A stretch of DNA of 64,000 nucleotides from Candidatus Koribacter versatilis Ellin345 (GTDB taxonomy: Bacteria > Acidobacteriota > Terriglobia > Terriglobales > Acidobacteriaceae). The notes beneath the pieces are model-generated. The model saw only the letters and a program-made list of their open reading frames with translations. It did no database searches and was not told the DNA's origin. The stretch is from NCBI RefSeq assembly GCF_000014005.1, contig NC_008009.1, forward strand, positions 3,410,001 through 3,474,000, given 5' to 3'. Both the position numbers and the translations under genes were made by a program. This document shows, piece after piece, positions 41,770-49,294 of this stretch. Positions within the stretch are counted from its first letter, which is position 1; every line of letters begins with the position of its first letter.

Positions 41770-43575
41770 TTAGTTCCCCACGGTCACCACTTTCAGGCTT
41801 TTCCCCTCGACGAGCACCAGCTTACCGCCCACTCCCGCCACAAATGCAGTATCCGTCTGCGAATCCACTGCAATCGCATAAGGACGACTGTCCGTCTTCA
41901 CGGTTCCCACAACCGCGTTCGTCTTCTCATCAATCACCGTCACTGAATTTCCTACCGTGCTCGCGACATAAACGCGCTTGTTCACAGGATCGATGGCGAC
42001 TGCCTGCGGGTGCTGGGCAACTGCAACGGTCGCAAGGAGATTGTTGTTGCTGCTGTCAATCACGCTCACGCTGCCGGTCGCGTAGTTAGCCACGTAGACG
42101 CGGTGATTCACAACATCCGCCGCAATCGCACACGGGAACTCACCGGTTGGAACATAAGTGACGGTATTCGTCTTGCCATCCAGCACCGCAATACGCGACG
42201 CGCCCGTGAGCGAGAAGTAGGCGCGATCCGTGGACGGATCGACCGTCGCGCCCCAGATGTGGTTGCCTGCGGGAACCTGGATCGCTGCATTGGTGGCGCC
42301 GTTAAGAACGGTGACGTCGTTCCCTTCGTAGTGGACGAAGTAAAGTTTGTTCGCCTCGGCGTTTACGGCGATGATGTCGGCCGCACTTCCCTTCGCCATG
42401 GATTGGGTGGTGTTCGTCTTGCCGTCGATGACGATCATGGCGTCCCCGAAGGTCTTCGAAATATAAATTTTGTCACTCGCAGGATTGGCGGCGATTCGAT
42501 ACGGAAAGTTGCCGACAGGAATCGTCGCGGTGGCGCTGTCGGTGTTGCCGTCAATCACACTGATGCTGGCGCTGCCGGTGTTGGCGACATAGATCTTGTT
42601 AGTCTGCGGATTGATGTCGAGGGCTTCGGGACCCGCGCCGACTTTGACCGTCTTGGCAATACGAGTCACCGCATCCACGACCGTCACGGTGCCGTTCACT
42701 GTGTTCACCGCATACACTTTGCTGGTCTTGGGATTGACGGCGACGCCGCGCAGGCTGATCTCGGTGCCGACCGCAGGCGGAAACTCATTTTTCGCGACTG
42801 TCTTCTGCGGGGCTGCTTTGCCACTCGTCAACCAAAATGTAGCATTCGCAATCAGGCGATTCTGAATGTCACTGGTGAAGATCCTGTCACCGTGCCCAAT
42901 GTTCATGTAGACCATCTTGTAGCGCGTGTTCGTCCATACGATCGGCAGGTCGCCCTGGGTAAGAATTCCTTTCAGCCCGAGCGGATAGTTTGCGGGATCG
43001 AGCGTAAGCAGGACCTGCACATCCTTGCTGAGCCGCGGGCTTGGCGTCCAGATATACCACTCGTTATTAGGCGCGACGTAGGACTCCGGAAGACCCGCGG
43101 TCGCTGGATGCTCGCGCGCATCAACGCGGATTTTCGCGGGCATCGGAGGCCAGCTGTTGTCGTAGAAAACAGCGCCGCCCATAAAGTCCACGAACCATGG
43201 CCAGTGCGTACTCTCGTCGTTGTAGCCGGAGAAATGGAAGCCGAGCCATGCGCCGCCATTGGTCATGTATTGCTCAAATGCAGCCCGCTGTTCGGGCTTG
43301 GTCGGAGCGCCATTGAGCCACACGACAAGCTGATATTTCTTCAGCGTGTCGCCGTTGAGTTCGCTCCAATCCGCGGTCGCGTCGAAATCAAAATTGTTGA
43401 GATGCCCCAGCTCGCGAAAATAATCGAGCGCCTGCTGCGCGAATTGCACGTGGTCCGGCTCGGTCTCGGTCGTATAGAAGGCGAGCACATGGAAGCGCGG
43501 CGACGTTTGCGCCTGCGCCACTTTGAGAGCGAAAAGTACGAACAGCGCCACAACGAACACTGCGCGTTTAATCAT
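41770..43575 (-). CDS. ThuA domain fused to a YVTN/YncE-type beta-propeller
   Basis: After a signal peptide (MIKRAVFVVALFVLFALKVAQA), residues ~25-260 form a ThuA-like domain (RFHVLAFYTTETEPDHVQFA, NGGAWLGFHFSGYND, DLPIVWTNTRYKMVYMNIGHGD). Residues ~275-595 form seven or so 40-42-residue propeller blades, each with the pattern KIYVAN..s.sVsVID..t......V..G..P..IA. ThuA is the trehalose-utilisation type glutamine-amidotransferase-like fold. The start at 43575 overlaps the stop of the preceding ThuA gene (ATGA), so the two are co-translated and probably co-exported. Confidence 0.88.
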   Translation of the reverse strand: MIKRAVFVVALFVLFALKVAQAQTSPRFHVLAFYTTETEPDHVQFAQQALDYFRELGHLNNFDFDATADWSELNGDTLKKYQLVVWLNGAPTKPEQRAAFEQYMTNGGAWLGFHFSGYNDESTHWPWFVDFMGGAVFYDNSWPPMPAKIRVDAREHPATAGLPESYVAPNNEWYIWTPSPRLSKDVQVLLTLDPANYPLGLKGILTQGDLPIVWTNTRYKMVYMNIGHGDRIFTSDIQNRLIANATFWLTSGKAAPQKTVAKNEFPPAVGTEISLRGVAVNPKTSKVYAVNTVNGTVTVVDAVTRIAKTVKVGAGPEALDINPQTNKIYVANTGSASISVIDGNTDSATATIPVGNFPYRIAANPASDKIYISKTFGDAMIVIDGKTNTTQSMAKGSAADIIAVNAEANKLYFVHYEGNDVTVLNGATNAAIQVPAGNHIWGATVDPSTDRAYFSLTGASRIAVLDGKTNTVTYVPTGEFPCAIAADVVNHRVYVANYATGSVSVIDSSNNNLLATVAVAQHPQAVAIDPVNKRVYVASTVGNSVTVIDEKTNAVVGTVKTDSRPYAIAVDSQTDTAFVAGVGGKLVLVEGKSLKVVTVGN

Positions 43576-44372
43576 GGATGGGCAGCCCACAGAATGGAGT
43601 TCTTGAAGATCGTTGTGAAAGCTTCGTTCTGGAACAGCTCCGGATGGTGTCCCATAAAGATGTAAATGTTCCGCGCCTTCATGCGCTCGTTGCTCCAGAT
43701 CACCGGATGGTCTCCCATCTTCGTCTTCGTGTCAGGCTTGTACGTGGACTCATCCACATGCGCCAGCACGTGCACATTGGGTCGCGGCGACCGATCATAG
43801 GTGTACCACTCTTCGTTCTCGATCATGAAGCTCGCCGGCACTCCTTGCAGCACCGGATGTTTCGCGTCTTCCACCACGACCTTGGCGGTCGCGAACTTTG
43901 CGATGTAATCCTTCCAACGAATACCGCCCATGAACTCGTGGAACCACGGCCACATGGCGTAGCCGTCAAATTCACCAAGCAACGTGGCGTGGTGAAATCC
44001 AATCCAGCCGCCTCTTCCCTGCTCAATGTATTTCTGGAAGGCTGCCATCGCCTTCGGCGTCCACATATAGGGCGGGTAGTTGAGTTGAATAAAAAGCTGG
44101 TAATGCGAGAGAAAGTCGTCGTCGATCTTCTCCGTGTCCTCGATGTAATCCACCGAGAAGTTCTCTTGCTTCGAAAGGTCACCGAGCCATTGCTTCGCCG
44201 CGTCCACAAACGGCTGATGAATCCCTCCGTGCTCCGCGAGAGCGATCACGCGGAACTTGGGCGCCGAGGCCTGCCCAAGACCCGCCGTCGTGATTGCAAT
44301 CAGCAGAAAGAGGGCGGAGTAAACCGCACGGAGTGTTATCGCCGATGGCCGTTCGTTCAAATTGCTTCTCAA
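43572..44372 (-). CDS. Exported ThuA-like domain protein
   Basis: The 266 residues begin with a hydrophobic export signal (AVYSALFLLIAITTAGLGQA). A ThuA domain follows: FRVIALAEHGGIHQPFVDAA, GRGGWIGFHHATLLGEFD, DHPVIWSNERMKARNIYIFMGHHPEL. The start is TTG at 44372 behind AAAGGCGAG; no ATG or GTG is available in the first third of the frame. It is the first gene of a two-gene operon with the ThuA-propeller fusion. It is divergent from nagB with 122 bp between starts, so co-regulation with amino-sugar use is possible. Confidence 0.82.
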   Translation of the reverse strand: MRSNLNERPSAITLRAVYSALFLLIAITTAGLGQASAPKFRVIALAEHGGIHQPFVDAAKQWLGDLSKQENFSVDYIEDTEKIDDDFLSHYQLFIQLNYPPYMWTPKAMAAFQKYIEQGRGGWIGFHHATLLGEFDGYAMWPWFHEFMGGIRWKDYIAKFATAKVVVEDAKHPVLQGVPASFMIENEEWYTYDRSPRPNVHVLAHVDESTYKPDTKTKMGDHPVIWSNERMKARNIYIFMGHHPELFQNEAFTTIFKNSILWAAHP

Positions 44373-44494
44373 TATCTCGCCTTTGATCTTCGTTCGATAT
44401 CATAGCTCCCACTCTGCGCAAAAGCGCGCCGGATGCAGCATTCGGGATGCGAAGGACGCTTTCGTCGCGTAGTATTGCTGCCGAGCAAGAAGCA

Positions 44495-45262
44495 ATGGAC
44501 ATCAGGATCTTCCCCAATCGCAACGCGATGGCAGCGGCCGCCGCCGAACAAGCCGCTGGCGCGATTCGCAAGGCACTGGCTGCGAAAGGCAACGCACGCA
44601 TCGTCGCGGCAACAGCTGCCTCGCAAAAAGAGTTCCTCGAAAACCTAACCTCGGCCGCAGAAATTGATTGGGCGAACGTCGAGGCCTTCCATCTCGATGA
44701 ATACGTCGGCCTCCCAATCTCGCATCCGGGCAGCTTTCGCAAAATGCTGAAGGAACAATTGGTCGAGAAGACCGGCATCAAGAACTATCACCTGCTCCAC
44801 GGAGACGGCGACATCGCCGAAGTTCTGCGCGAAAAAAACGCAGCTCTCAGCTCCGCCCCGATCGACATCATGTTTCTCGGCATCGGCGAAAACGGGCATC
44901 TCGCGTTCAACGATCCTCCCGCCGATTTTGAAGTCGAAGATCCATACCTGGTGGTGCAACTTGATGAAGCATGTCGCCAACAGCAAGTAGGCGAAGCGTG
45001 GTTCTCCGACATCTCACAAGTTCCCGAGCGAGCAATTTCAATGTCGATAAAGCAGATTCTCAAGGCGAAGGAGTTGCTTGCCGTTGTGCCGGGTCCGAAA
45101 AAGGCGGACGCAATCTGCGCCTGCTTCAATAGTGGCGTCTCGCCCATGGCGCCTGCATCCATCCTGCGCCGCCACTCCAACGCAACCGTGTATCTCGACC
45201 GCGAGTCGGCCGCGTTGCTGCATCCGCGTGACGGCGCGATCCACGTGACCTTCGAAAGATGA
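44495..45262 (+). CDS. nagB: Glucosamine-6-phosphate deaminase
   Basis: NagB converts glucosamine-6-P to fructose-6-P and ammonia. The ATG at 44495 gives 255 residues with FHLDEYVGL near residue 68 (active-site Asp), [16 protein letters not shown] near 127 (catalytic DxH/E region) and SMSIKQIL. The length is a little shorter than E. coli NagB. It overlaps the downstream MFS gene by 4 bp (ATGA), which implies an amino-sugar uptake and catabolism operon. A longer frame from 44447 has no family-like N-terminus. Confidence 0.92.
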   Translation: MDIRIFPNRNAMAAAAAEQAAGAIRKALAAKGNARIVAATAASQKEFLENLTSAAEIDWANVEAFHLDEYVGLPISHPGSFRKMLKEQLVEKTGIKNYHLLHGDGDIAEVLREKNAALSSAPIDIMFLGIGENGHLAFNDPPADFEVEDPYLVVQLDEACRQQQVGEAWFSDISQVPERAISMSIKQILKAKELLAVVPGPKKADAICACFNSGVSPMAPASILRRHSNATVYLDRESAALLHPRDGAIHVTFER

Positions 45263-46584
45263 GCGTTGTGGCGCAACGTTCCATAAACCGCCCGCGGCCC
45301 ATTCCATCGCTGCGCTGGTGGATAGGCGGGCTGCTGTTCGTTTCCACGGCGATCAACTACCTCGACCGTCAGACCCTCTCGCTTCTCGCGCCTTACCTGA
45401 AATTGGAGTACCACTGGACGAACACCGACTACGCAAACATCGTGATCGCGTTCCGTATTGCATACACTATCGGCCAAACCGCGTGCGGCCGCTTTGTGGA
45501 TAAAGTCGGCACCCGACGCGGCCTCTCCATCACGGTTGCGTGGTATTCGCTGGTATCGCTGCTGACTTCCTTCGCCCGCGGCTTCGCGAGCTTCGCGGGG
45601 TTCCGCTTCTTATTAGGAGCAGGCGAGGCCGCGAATTGGCCGGCCGCGACCAAGGCCGTGTCTGAATGGTTTCCCGAGAAAGAACGCGCCTTGGCAACCG
45701 CCCTGTTCGACAGCGGATCGTCCATCGGCAGCGCGATTGCGCCTTTCGTTGTGCTTTCCATCTACTTCCGGTGGGGATGGCGTCCGGCGTTCATGATTCC
45801 CGGCGCGCTCGGCTTTGTCTGGCTCATCGCGTGGCGATATTTGTACCATCCACCGCAGCAACACCCTCGCGTGAGCGCAGCCGAGTTGCAGTACATCACC
45901 GCCCCGGCGGGTGAGAGCGCAGCATCAACGGACTTGCGCTCGCCACGCTGGCGCGAATTGCTGAAGTTCCCGCAGACATGGGCGATCATTGTCGCCAAGA
46001 GCTTCACCGATCCCGTTTGGTTCTTCGTCACCGATTGGTTCCCGATCTACCTGGTCGCGAAAGGCATCACTCTGAAGAGCAGCCTGGTTGCGATTTGGAT
46101 TCCGTTCCTCGCAGCCGACCTCGGCAATTTTTTCGGCGGCGGAGTTTCGGGTTATCTCATCCAGCGCGGATGGACTGTAGGCAAGGCCCGAAAAGCACTC
46201 GTCGTCTTCGGCGGAATCGGCGTCCTCGCGCTCATTCCAACCGTCCTCACGCAAAGTCTATTTGCGATCTCCGGATTGTTCGCGATCGCCACCTTCTCAT
46301 ACTCCGTGTTCTCCACGATGGCAATCGTCCTGCCGTCCGACGTCTTCCACAGCGACTCGGTTGCGACTGTCAGCGGCTTCAGCGGTTCGGGCGCAGGAAT
46401 CGGCACCATCATCGCCTTCGAACTGGTCGGCCACTTCTCCGACGCGCGGAGCGCGCAGGGCGTCCACTCCTTCGATCCAATCCTGATTGTTGCCGGGATG
46501 GTTCCCTTCGTCGGGATGCTGCTGGTGCTGGCTCTGCTGCGCAACAGCAAAGCAACGGAAGAGGGGTACGCACGGCCGATATAA
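45259..46584 (+). CDS. MFS sugar-acid/amino-sugar transporter (ACS family type)
   Basis: The 441-residue protein has twelve predicted TMs. Anion:cation-symporter features are visible: [29 protein letters not shown] at TM1, [16 protein letters not shown] in loop 2-3 and [44 protein letters not shown] around TM4-5. Relatives import hexuronates, galactonate or N-acetyl sugars. Coupling to nagB (4-bp overlap) suggests an amino sugar or its acid as substrate. Confidence 0.9.
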   Translation: MSVVAQRSINRPRPIPSLRWWIGGLLFVSTAINYLDRQTLSLLAPYLKLEYHWTNTDYANIVIAFRIAYTIGQTACGRFVDKVGTRRGLSITVAWYSLVSLLTSFARGFASFAGFRFLLGAGEAANWPAATKAVSEWFPEKERALATALFDSGSSIGSAIAPFVVLSIYFRWGWRPAFMIPGALGFVWLIAWRYLYHPPQQHPRVSAAELQYITAPAGESAASTDLRSPRWRELLKFPQTWAIIVAKSFTDPVWFFVTDWFPIYLVAKGITLKSSLVAIWIPFLAADLGNFFGGGVSGYLIQRGWTVGKARKALVVFGGIGVLALIPTVLTQSLFAISGLFAIATFSYSVFSTMAIVLPSDVFHSDSVATVSGFSGSGAGIGTIIAFELVGHFSDARSAQGVHSFDPILIVAGMVPFVGMLLVLALLRNSKATEEGYARPI

Positions 46585-46588
46585 AAAG

Positions 46589-46621
46589 CGGGGCACCTCA
46601 AGAACATCTCGAGGCACCCCG
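46589..46621. terminator. Imperfect hairpin between convergent genes
   Basis: CGGGG-CA-CCTC (46589-46599) faces GAGG-CA-CCCCG (46611-46621) around an 11-base loop, with a CA/CA internal mismatch. No T-tract follows. It sits 4 bp after the MFS stop region and ends 2 bp before the rsr stop, so it could serve both genes. Confidence 0.5.
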
Positions 46622-46623
46622 AA

Positions 46624-47937
46624 TTACACCGACTCCAGTTCGCGAACGTACTCCACAACCGACTCACTCCAGCCGTCAATGTGCGTCCACGGACCGTAGC
46701 CCACTCCGTTTTTGAAGCTCGCCACGTTGATCACGTAGCCGCGGCCACGTGGGCCCGGAACGCGATCGTGCGACTGCTCGTCGGTGATCACGATCACCCG
46801 ATCGTACGCTTCGCGAACCGCGTCCAGTGCGCGCCCCAGGTACGTTCCGCCGTGCACCTGGCTGGAGTCGATGGCGTCGCGCAGCGCGAATCCACGGCGT
46901 GCGGGCACCCGTATGGCGGTGTCCGAAAAGCTGTAGATCGCCACGTCCTCGCAGATTTCGCGCAGCAAAATCGCAAGTCCGTACGCAGCATCCGTTCGCA
47001 ACATCTCCGAACGGTTGGAGAGCGGTGCGGTCATCGAGCCCGAAACGTCCACCAGCAGGACGGTCTTCCCTGCCAGCTTCCGCTGCGCCGCAACGCTCTT
47101 CAGCATCGCCTGCTCGAGTTCCTCTTCCCACTGCGGCGCATAACGCGCCGCGGCAATAAAGCGGAACGGCAGCACGCGGTCGGTCTTCATCACCGCCAGC
47201 GCGTCGCGCACCAGCTTCGCGTCCACCTTTGCTTCCTGCATGTTTCGCAGGTTGCGAAGCAGCGCCAGCGCGCCGAGCTTACGCTCGCTGAGCAAACGCT
47301 CGAAGGTCTCGCGCTTGTCGGCCCCACCCGAAAGTGCAACCTCCCAGGTATCGGGCGCCGCAAGTTCGCCCGCGATGAGCCGCTTCCACAGCTCCGCCTG
47401 TGCCTCGTGCAGGGGCTTGGCGTGCGAGAGGAAGAGCACGTCGCGCAGCTTTACCGGCGTATCGCGGTTGTACTTGGCGAGCGCGTACTCATCGAACTTC
47501 GGGATCGCCGCGGCCAGCCCCTTCTTCACCTGCGCCGAAAGCGGAGCACGCCCCTCGGCCCAGTAGATGGCAACAAACTCGGTGAGTTCATCGGCACGCT
47601 GGATCACGCGCTCGAGGGTCTCGGCCACGAGCTTACGATGCGTCGCCAGGCGAGCCATCTCACGGACGAGCAGCAACGGCGCATGGCGCAGCTTCATCTG
47701 CTCGCGCGCCTCGATGGCCAGCGCCGCAACTTTCTCGGCCGCAACCTTTGGCACCAGTTCGCGGATACGCGCGGCGATCGCCACGCCGTCCTCGTAGAAC
47801 TGGTCCTCCCACAGGAGACAAGCGAGCACGGCACGACGCAACTCCGCCTCAGGCGAGATCGAGCGCGCCGGCGCTCCCTCGTGCGTGCGCAGCCCAGGAA
47901 GTAGAGTGCTGAGTTTCAGGATGTTCAATCGGGCCAT
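46624..47937 (-). CDS. rsr: Ro60 orthologue (TROVE-vWA RNA-binding protein, Rsr)
   Basis: The 437-residue protein starts at 47937 behind AAGGAGG. Residues ~15-280 are a HEAT-like TROVE ring with the N-terminal pattern LRRAVLACLLWEDQFYEDG and FVAIYWAEGRAPLSAQVKKGL. Residues ~295-435 are a von Willebrand A domain with an intact MIDAS (VDVSGSMTAP; GGTYLG; ITDEQSHD). Ro60 proteins bind misfolded RNA ends in the ring and Y RNAs on the outside, and in Deinococcus a Y RNA tethers Ro60 to PNPase. Here a Cys-rich protein gene lies 74 bp upstream and the five-module RNA array lies about 0.75 kb further upstream on the same strand. Confidence 0.93.
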   Translation of the reverse strand: MARLNILKLSTLLPGLRTHEGAPARSISPEAELRRAVLACLLWEDQFYEDGVAIAARIRELVPKVAAEKVAALAIEAREQMKLRHAPLLLVREMARLATHRKLVAETLERVIQRADELTEFVAIYWAEGRAPLSAQVKKGLAAAIPKFDEYALAKYNRDTPVKLRDVLFLSHAKPLHEAQAELWKRLIAGELAAPDTWEVALSGGADKRETFERLLSERKLGALALLRNLRNMQEAKVDAKLVRDALAVMKTDRVLPFRFIAAARYAPQWEEELEQAMLKSVAAQRKLAGKTVLLVDVSGSMTAPLSNRSEMLRTDAAYGLAILLREICEDVAIYSFSDTAIRVPARRGFALRDAIDSSQVHGGTYLGRALDAVREAYDRVIVITDEQSHDRVPGPRGRGYVINVASFKNGVGYGPWTHIDGWSESVVEYVRELESV

Positions 47938-48011
47938 GTTCGGCCTCCTTCGTCGGTCCGCCATTTGCTGCCGGCGGGTAATTCAGCCGGCGCAGCAAAC
48001 GCTACGAAGGC

Positions 48012-48329
48012 CTACTTGATGGTCGTCTCGCCGGAATTCACTGCGACTCTTTCGTCGCTGAACTTGAAGCCGGCGGGCTTGAGAGTCGGCGAGGTGTTGA
48101 TGATCAGCGCCATTTCACGCATCTGCTGGATACTCATGCTGTCGCGCTCGCAATAGCTGGTGCATTCCGCGACCTTGAACGGCACGAGCCGCGTTGCATC
48201 CCAAACGTAAGTGCAGAACACCAACTCCTCGCTCTCTCGGAACCCCTTCTGGCGGTGGCCATGCACGCAGCGCGAGCACAACGATTCCGTGCCGATGGGT
48301 GTTCCGTTCTTTATCGTGACCTTGGCCAT
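48012..48329 (-). CDS. Small Cys-rich protein next to rsr, possible zinc ribbon
   Basis: The ATG at 48329 follows GAGAGGTG and gives 105 residues. Cysteines and histidines are arranged as C18-x2-C21-x-H23-x-H25, C39, C56-x3-C60, enough for one or two metal sites; the C-terminal half is plain (QMREMALIINTSPTLKPAGF). No family name can be given. It lies between the RNA array and rsr, on the same strand and 74 bp before rsr, so an RNA-binding or adaptor role in a Ro particle is conceivable. That is inference. Confidence 0.65.
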   Translation of the reverse strand: MAKVTIKNGTPIGTESLCSRCVHGHRQKGFRESEELVFCTYVWDATRLVPFKVAECTSYCERDSMSIQQMREMALIINTSPTLKPAGFKFSDERVAVNSGETTIK

Positions 48330-48410
48330 CACCTCTCGCTTTCTAACCAACGTTCGACGGACTGTTTCCATTGGATGCCCCATGTCTCGCGATTTTCGAG
48401 ACATGGGAGT

Positions 48411-48660
48411 TTTCGCTCCGCGGCCAGCCCACCACTACTCTCCGCATCACCACGACCCTCTCTTGTCATCCTTGAGGCGGTTTTTCGCGCCGAAGGATCT
48501 GCTGTTCTCCTGGCGAAAGCCGGCGGAACACATCCCCATCACCATCACCCCCTCTTGTCATCCAGAGGAGCGAAGCGACGTGGGATCTGCTGTTCTTCAG
48601 GCGTAAGCCGGCAGAAACATTCCCCCACCACGACGCTATCTTGTCTTCCAGAGGAGGGCG
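48411..48660. repeat. Degenerate copies of the TGTCATCC...GGATCTGCTGTTC repeat
   Basis: Three decayed units follow each other (TCTTGTCATCC near 48460, 48552 and a TCTTGTCTTCC near 48639), each with GGATCTGCTGTTC or a remnant. They are related to the pair at 22617-22788 and separate the RNA array from the rsr operon. Confidence 0.7.
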
Positions 48661-48684
48661 CCAGCCCGACGCAGCCAACTAACC

Positions 48685-48821
48685 CGATCGGGGTACAAGC
48701 GACACGGTACGTTTTGGCGCTCTGCCACTGAGCTACGGGCCCCCGTGATGGACCCGGCAGGATTCGAACCTGCGACCTCCCGATTACGAGTCGAAGTAAC
48801 CGATGTCTTCGCCACCGATCG
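48685..48821 (-). ncRNA. Ro-associated Y-RNA-like module E with circularly permuted tRNA mimic
   Basis: Outer stem CGATCGG (48821-48815) pairs with CCGATCG (48691-48685). The shared motifs TGGCGAAG, TTACTTC (48799-48793) and, on the 3' side, CGC + TTGTACC are present. The insert reads in order: anticodon arm with loop CTCGTAA (48790-48784, anticodon CGU at 48788-48786), T arm GCAGG/TTCGAAT/CCTGC (48773-48757), acceptor 3' strand CGGGTCC (48756-48750), a seven-base loop, acceptor 5' strand GGGCCCG (48742-48736), TA, then D arm GCTC/AGTGGCA/GAGC (48733-48719). All parts of a threonine-type tRNA are there, but permuted between positions 26 and 27, with no free 3' end. Confidence 0.78.
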
Positions 48822-48841
48822 AGAACTGAAAAAACAAAGCG

Positions 48842-49003
48842 TACCGGGGAACAGGCGAGAAGAGCGGCCTCAGGATTTGCAACCTGCGGTGCCTCTTGGT
48901 TCGGGACTACGCCCCCGCCCCGCAAGCGCTCCTTACCTGCCGGATCTCCCAATCCGGACGGCCATTGGCGTGGAGGAAGTATCTCTTCTCTTCGCCACCG
49001 GTA
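48842..49003 (-). ncRNA. Ro-associated Y-RNA-like module D
   Basis: Outer stem TACCGG (49003-48998)/CCGGTA (48847-48842), motif TGGCGAAG, perfect 7-bp inner stem AGAAGAG (48989-48983)/CTCTTCT (48864-48858), motif ATACTTC, then 3' motif CGC + CTGTTCC. The ~110-base insert holds a perfect hairpin CCGGAT...ATCCGG, a D-arm-like segment (GGGCGTAGTCCC) and a T-arm-like CAGG/TTGCAAAT/CCTG (48886-48871). A T-rich tract (TTTGTTTTTTC) follows on the minus strand and could act as a terminator or processing site. Confidence 0.72.
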
Positions 49004-49010
49004 ACATCGC

Positions 49011-49100
49011 GGTCAGGGAACAAACGCGTGCGGCATTTGAGGGTTCGAACCTCACTCCTTTCGGAGCTACCAGAAGTATCCGCACACTACGCCACTGACC
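49011..49100 (-). ncRNA. Ro-associated Y-RNA-like module C
   Basis: Outer stem GGTCAG (49100-49095)/CTGACC (49016-49011), motif TGGCGTAG, inner stem TGTGCGG (49086-49080)/CCGCACG (49033-49027), motif ATACTTC, then 3' motif CGT + TTGTTCC. The insert holds a GAAA-tetraloop hairpin (CTCC/GGAG, 49066-49055) directly stacked before a textbook T arm TGAGG/TTCGAAC/CCTCA (49054-49038). It looks like a minimal tRNA-like fold. Confidence 0.75.
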
Positions 49101-49108
49101 TAGTTTGA

Positions 49109-49187
49109 GCTGGGGGAACAGACAAGTTCAGTCCTCCCGAAGGAGGGCGATTGACAGTCGAAGTAACCGAACTCTTCGCCACCCAAC
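49109..49187 (-). ncRNA. Ro-associated Y-RNA-like module B
   Basis: Outer stem GTTGGG (49187-49182)/CCCAGC (49114-49109) with one G-U pair, motif TGGCGAAG, inner stem AGTTCGG (49173-49167)/CTGAACT (49131-49125) with one G-U pair, motif TTACTTC, then 3' motif TGT + CTGTTCC. The insert has an anticodon-arm-like CGA/CTGTCAA/TCG (anticodon position GUC) and a very stable CCTCC-TTCG-GGAGG hairpin (49146-49133), but no T arm. Confidence 0.73.
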
Positions 49188-49208
49188 TACTTAGGCTATA
49201 AGGTGCTA

Positions 49209-49271
49209 TTGGAGGAATAGTCGGATCCGGCACGAACACGTCAGGAAGTAACCGGAGCCTGCGCCATCCAA
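49209..49271 (-). ncRNA. Ro-associated Y-RNA-like module A (minimal)
   Basis: Outer stem TTGGA (49271-49267)/TCCAA (49213-49209), motif TGGCGCAG, inner stem GCTCCGG (49258-49252)/CCGGATC (49230-49224) with one mismatch, motif TTACTTC, then 3' motif CGA + CTATTCC. The insert is only 14 bases and can form a small ACG/CGT hairpin. It is the smallest version of the shared scaffold and lacks any tRNA-like part. Confidence 0.68.
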
Positions 49272-49294
49272 AAGCTTATTTGTTTTTCACGATT

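Noticed and set aside
48719-48800. Ordinary tRNA-Thr gene
   Set aside because: All arms exist but in permuted order, with the acceptor strands joined by a short loop. No linear cloverleaf of normal order can be drawn, so it is reported as a tRNA mimic instead.
49174-49181. Pairing of GAAG in TGGCGAAG with CTTC in TTACTTC as a conserved helix
   Set aside because: It works in modules B, D and E but fails in A (GCAG) and C (GTAG), and it conflicts with the inner stem, so it is not supported as a shared helix.
48685-49271. Two-piece (permuted) tmRNA
   Set aside because: Permuted tmRNA has no anticodon arm or canonical D arm, and I see no tag-peptide frame. The fivefold repeat of the scaffold and the Ro60 neighbour fit Y RNA better.
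48685-49271. CRISPR array
   Set aside because: Units are 63-162 bp with unequal spacing, conserved motifs are short and interrupted, and no cas genes are present.
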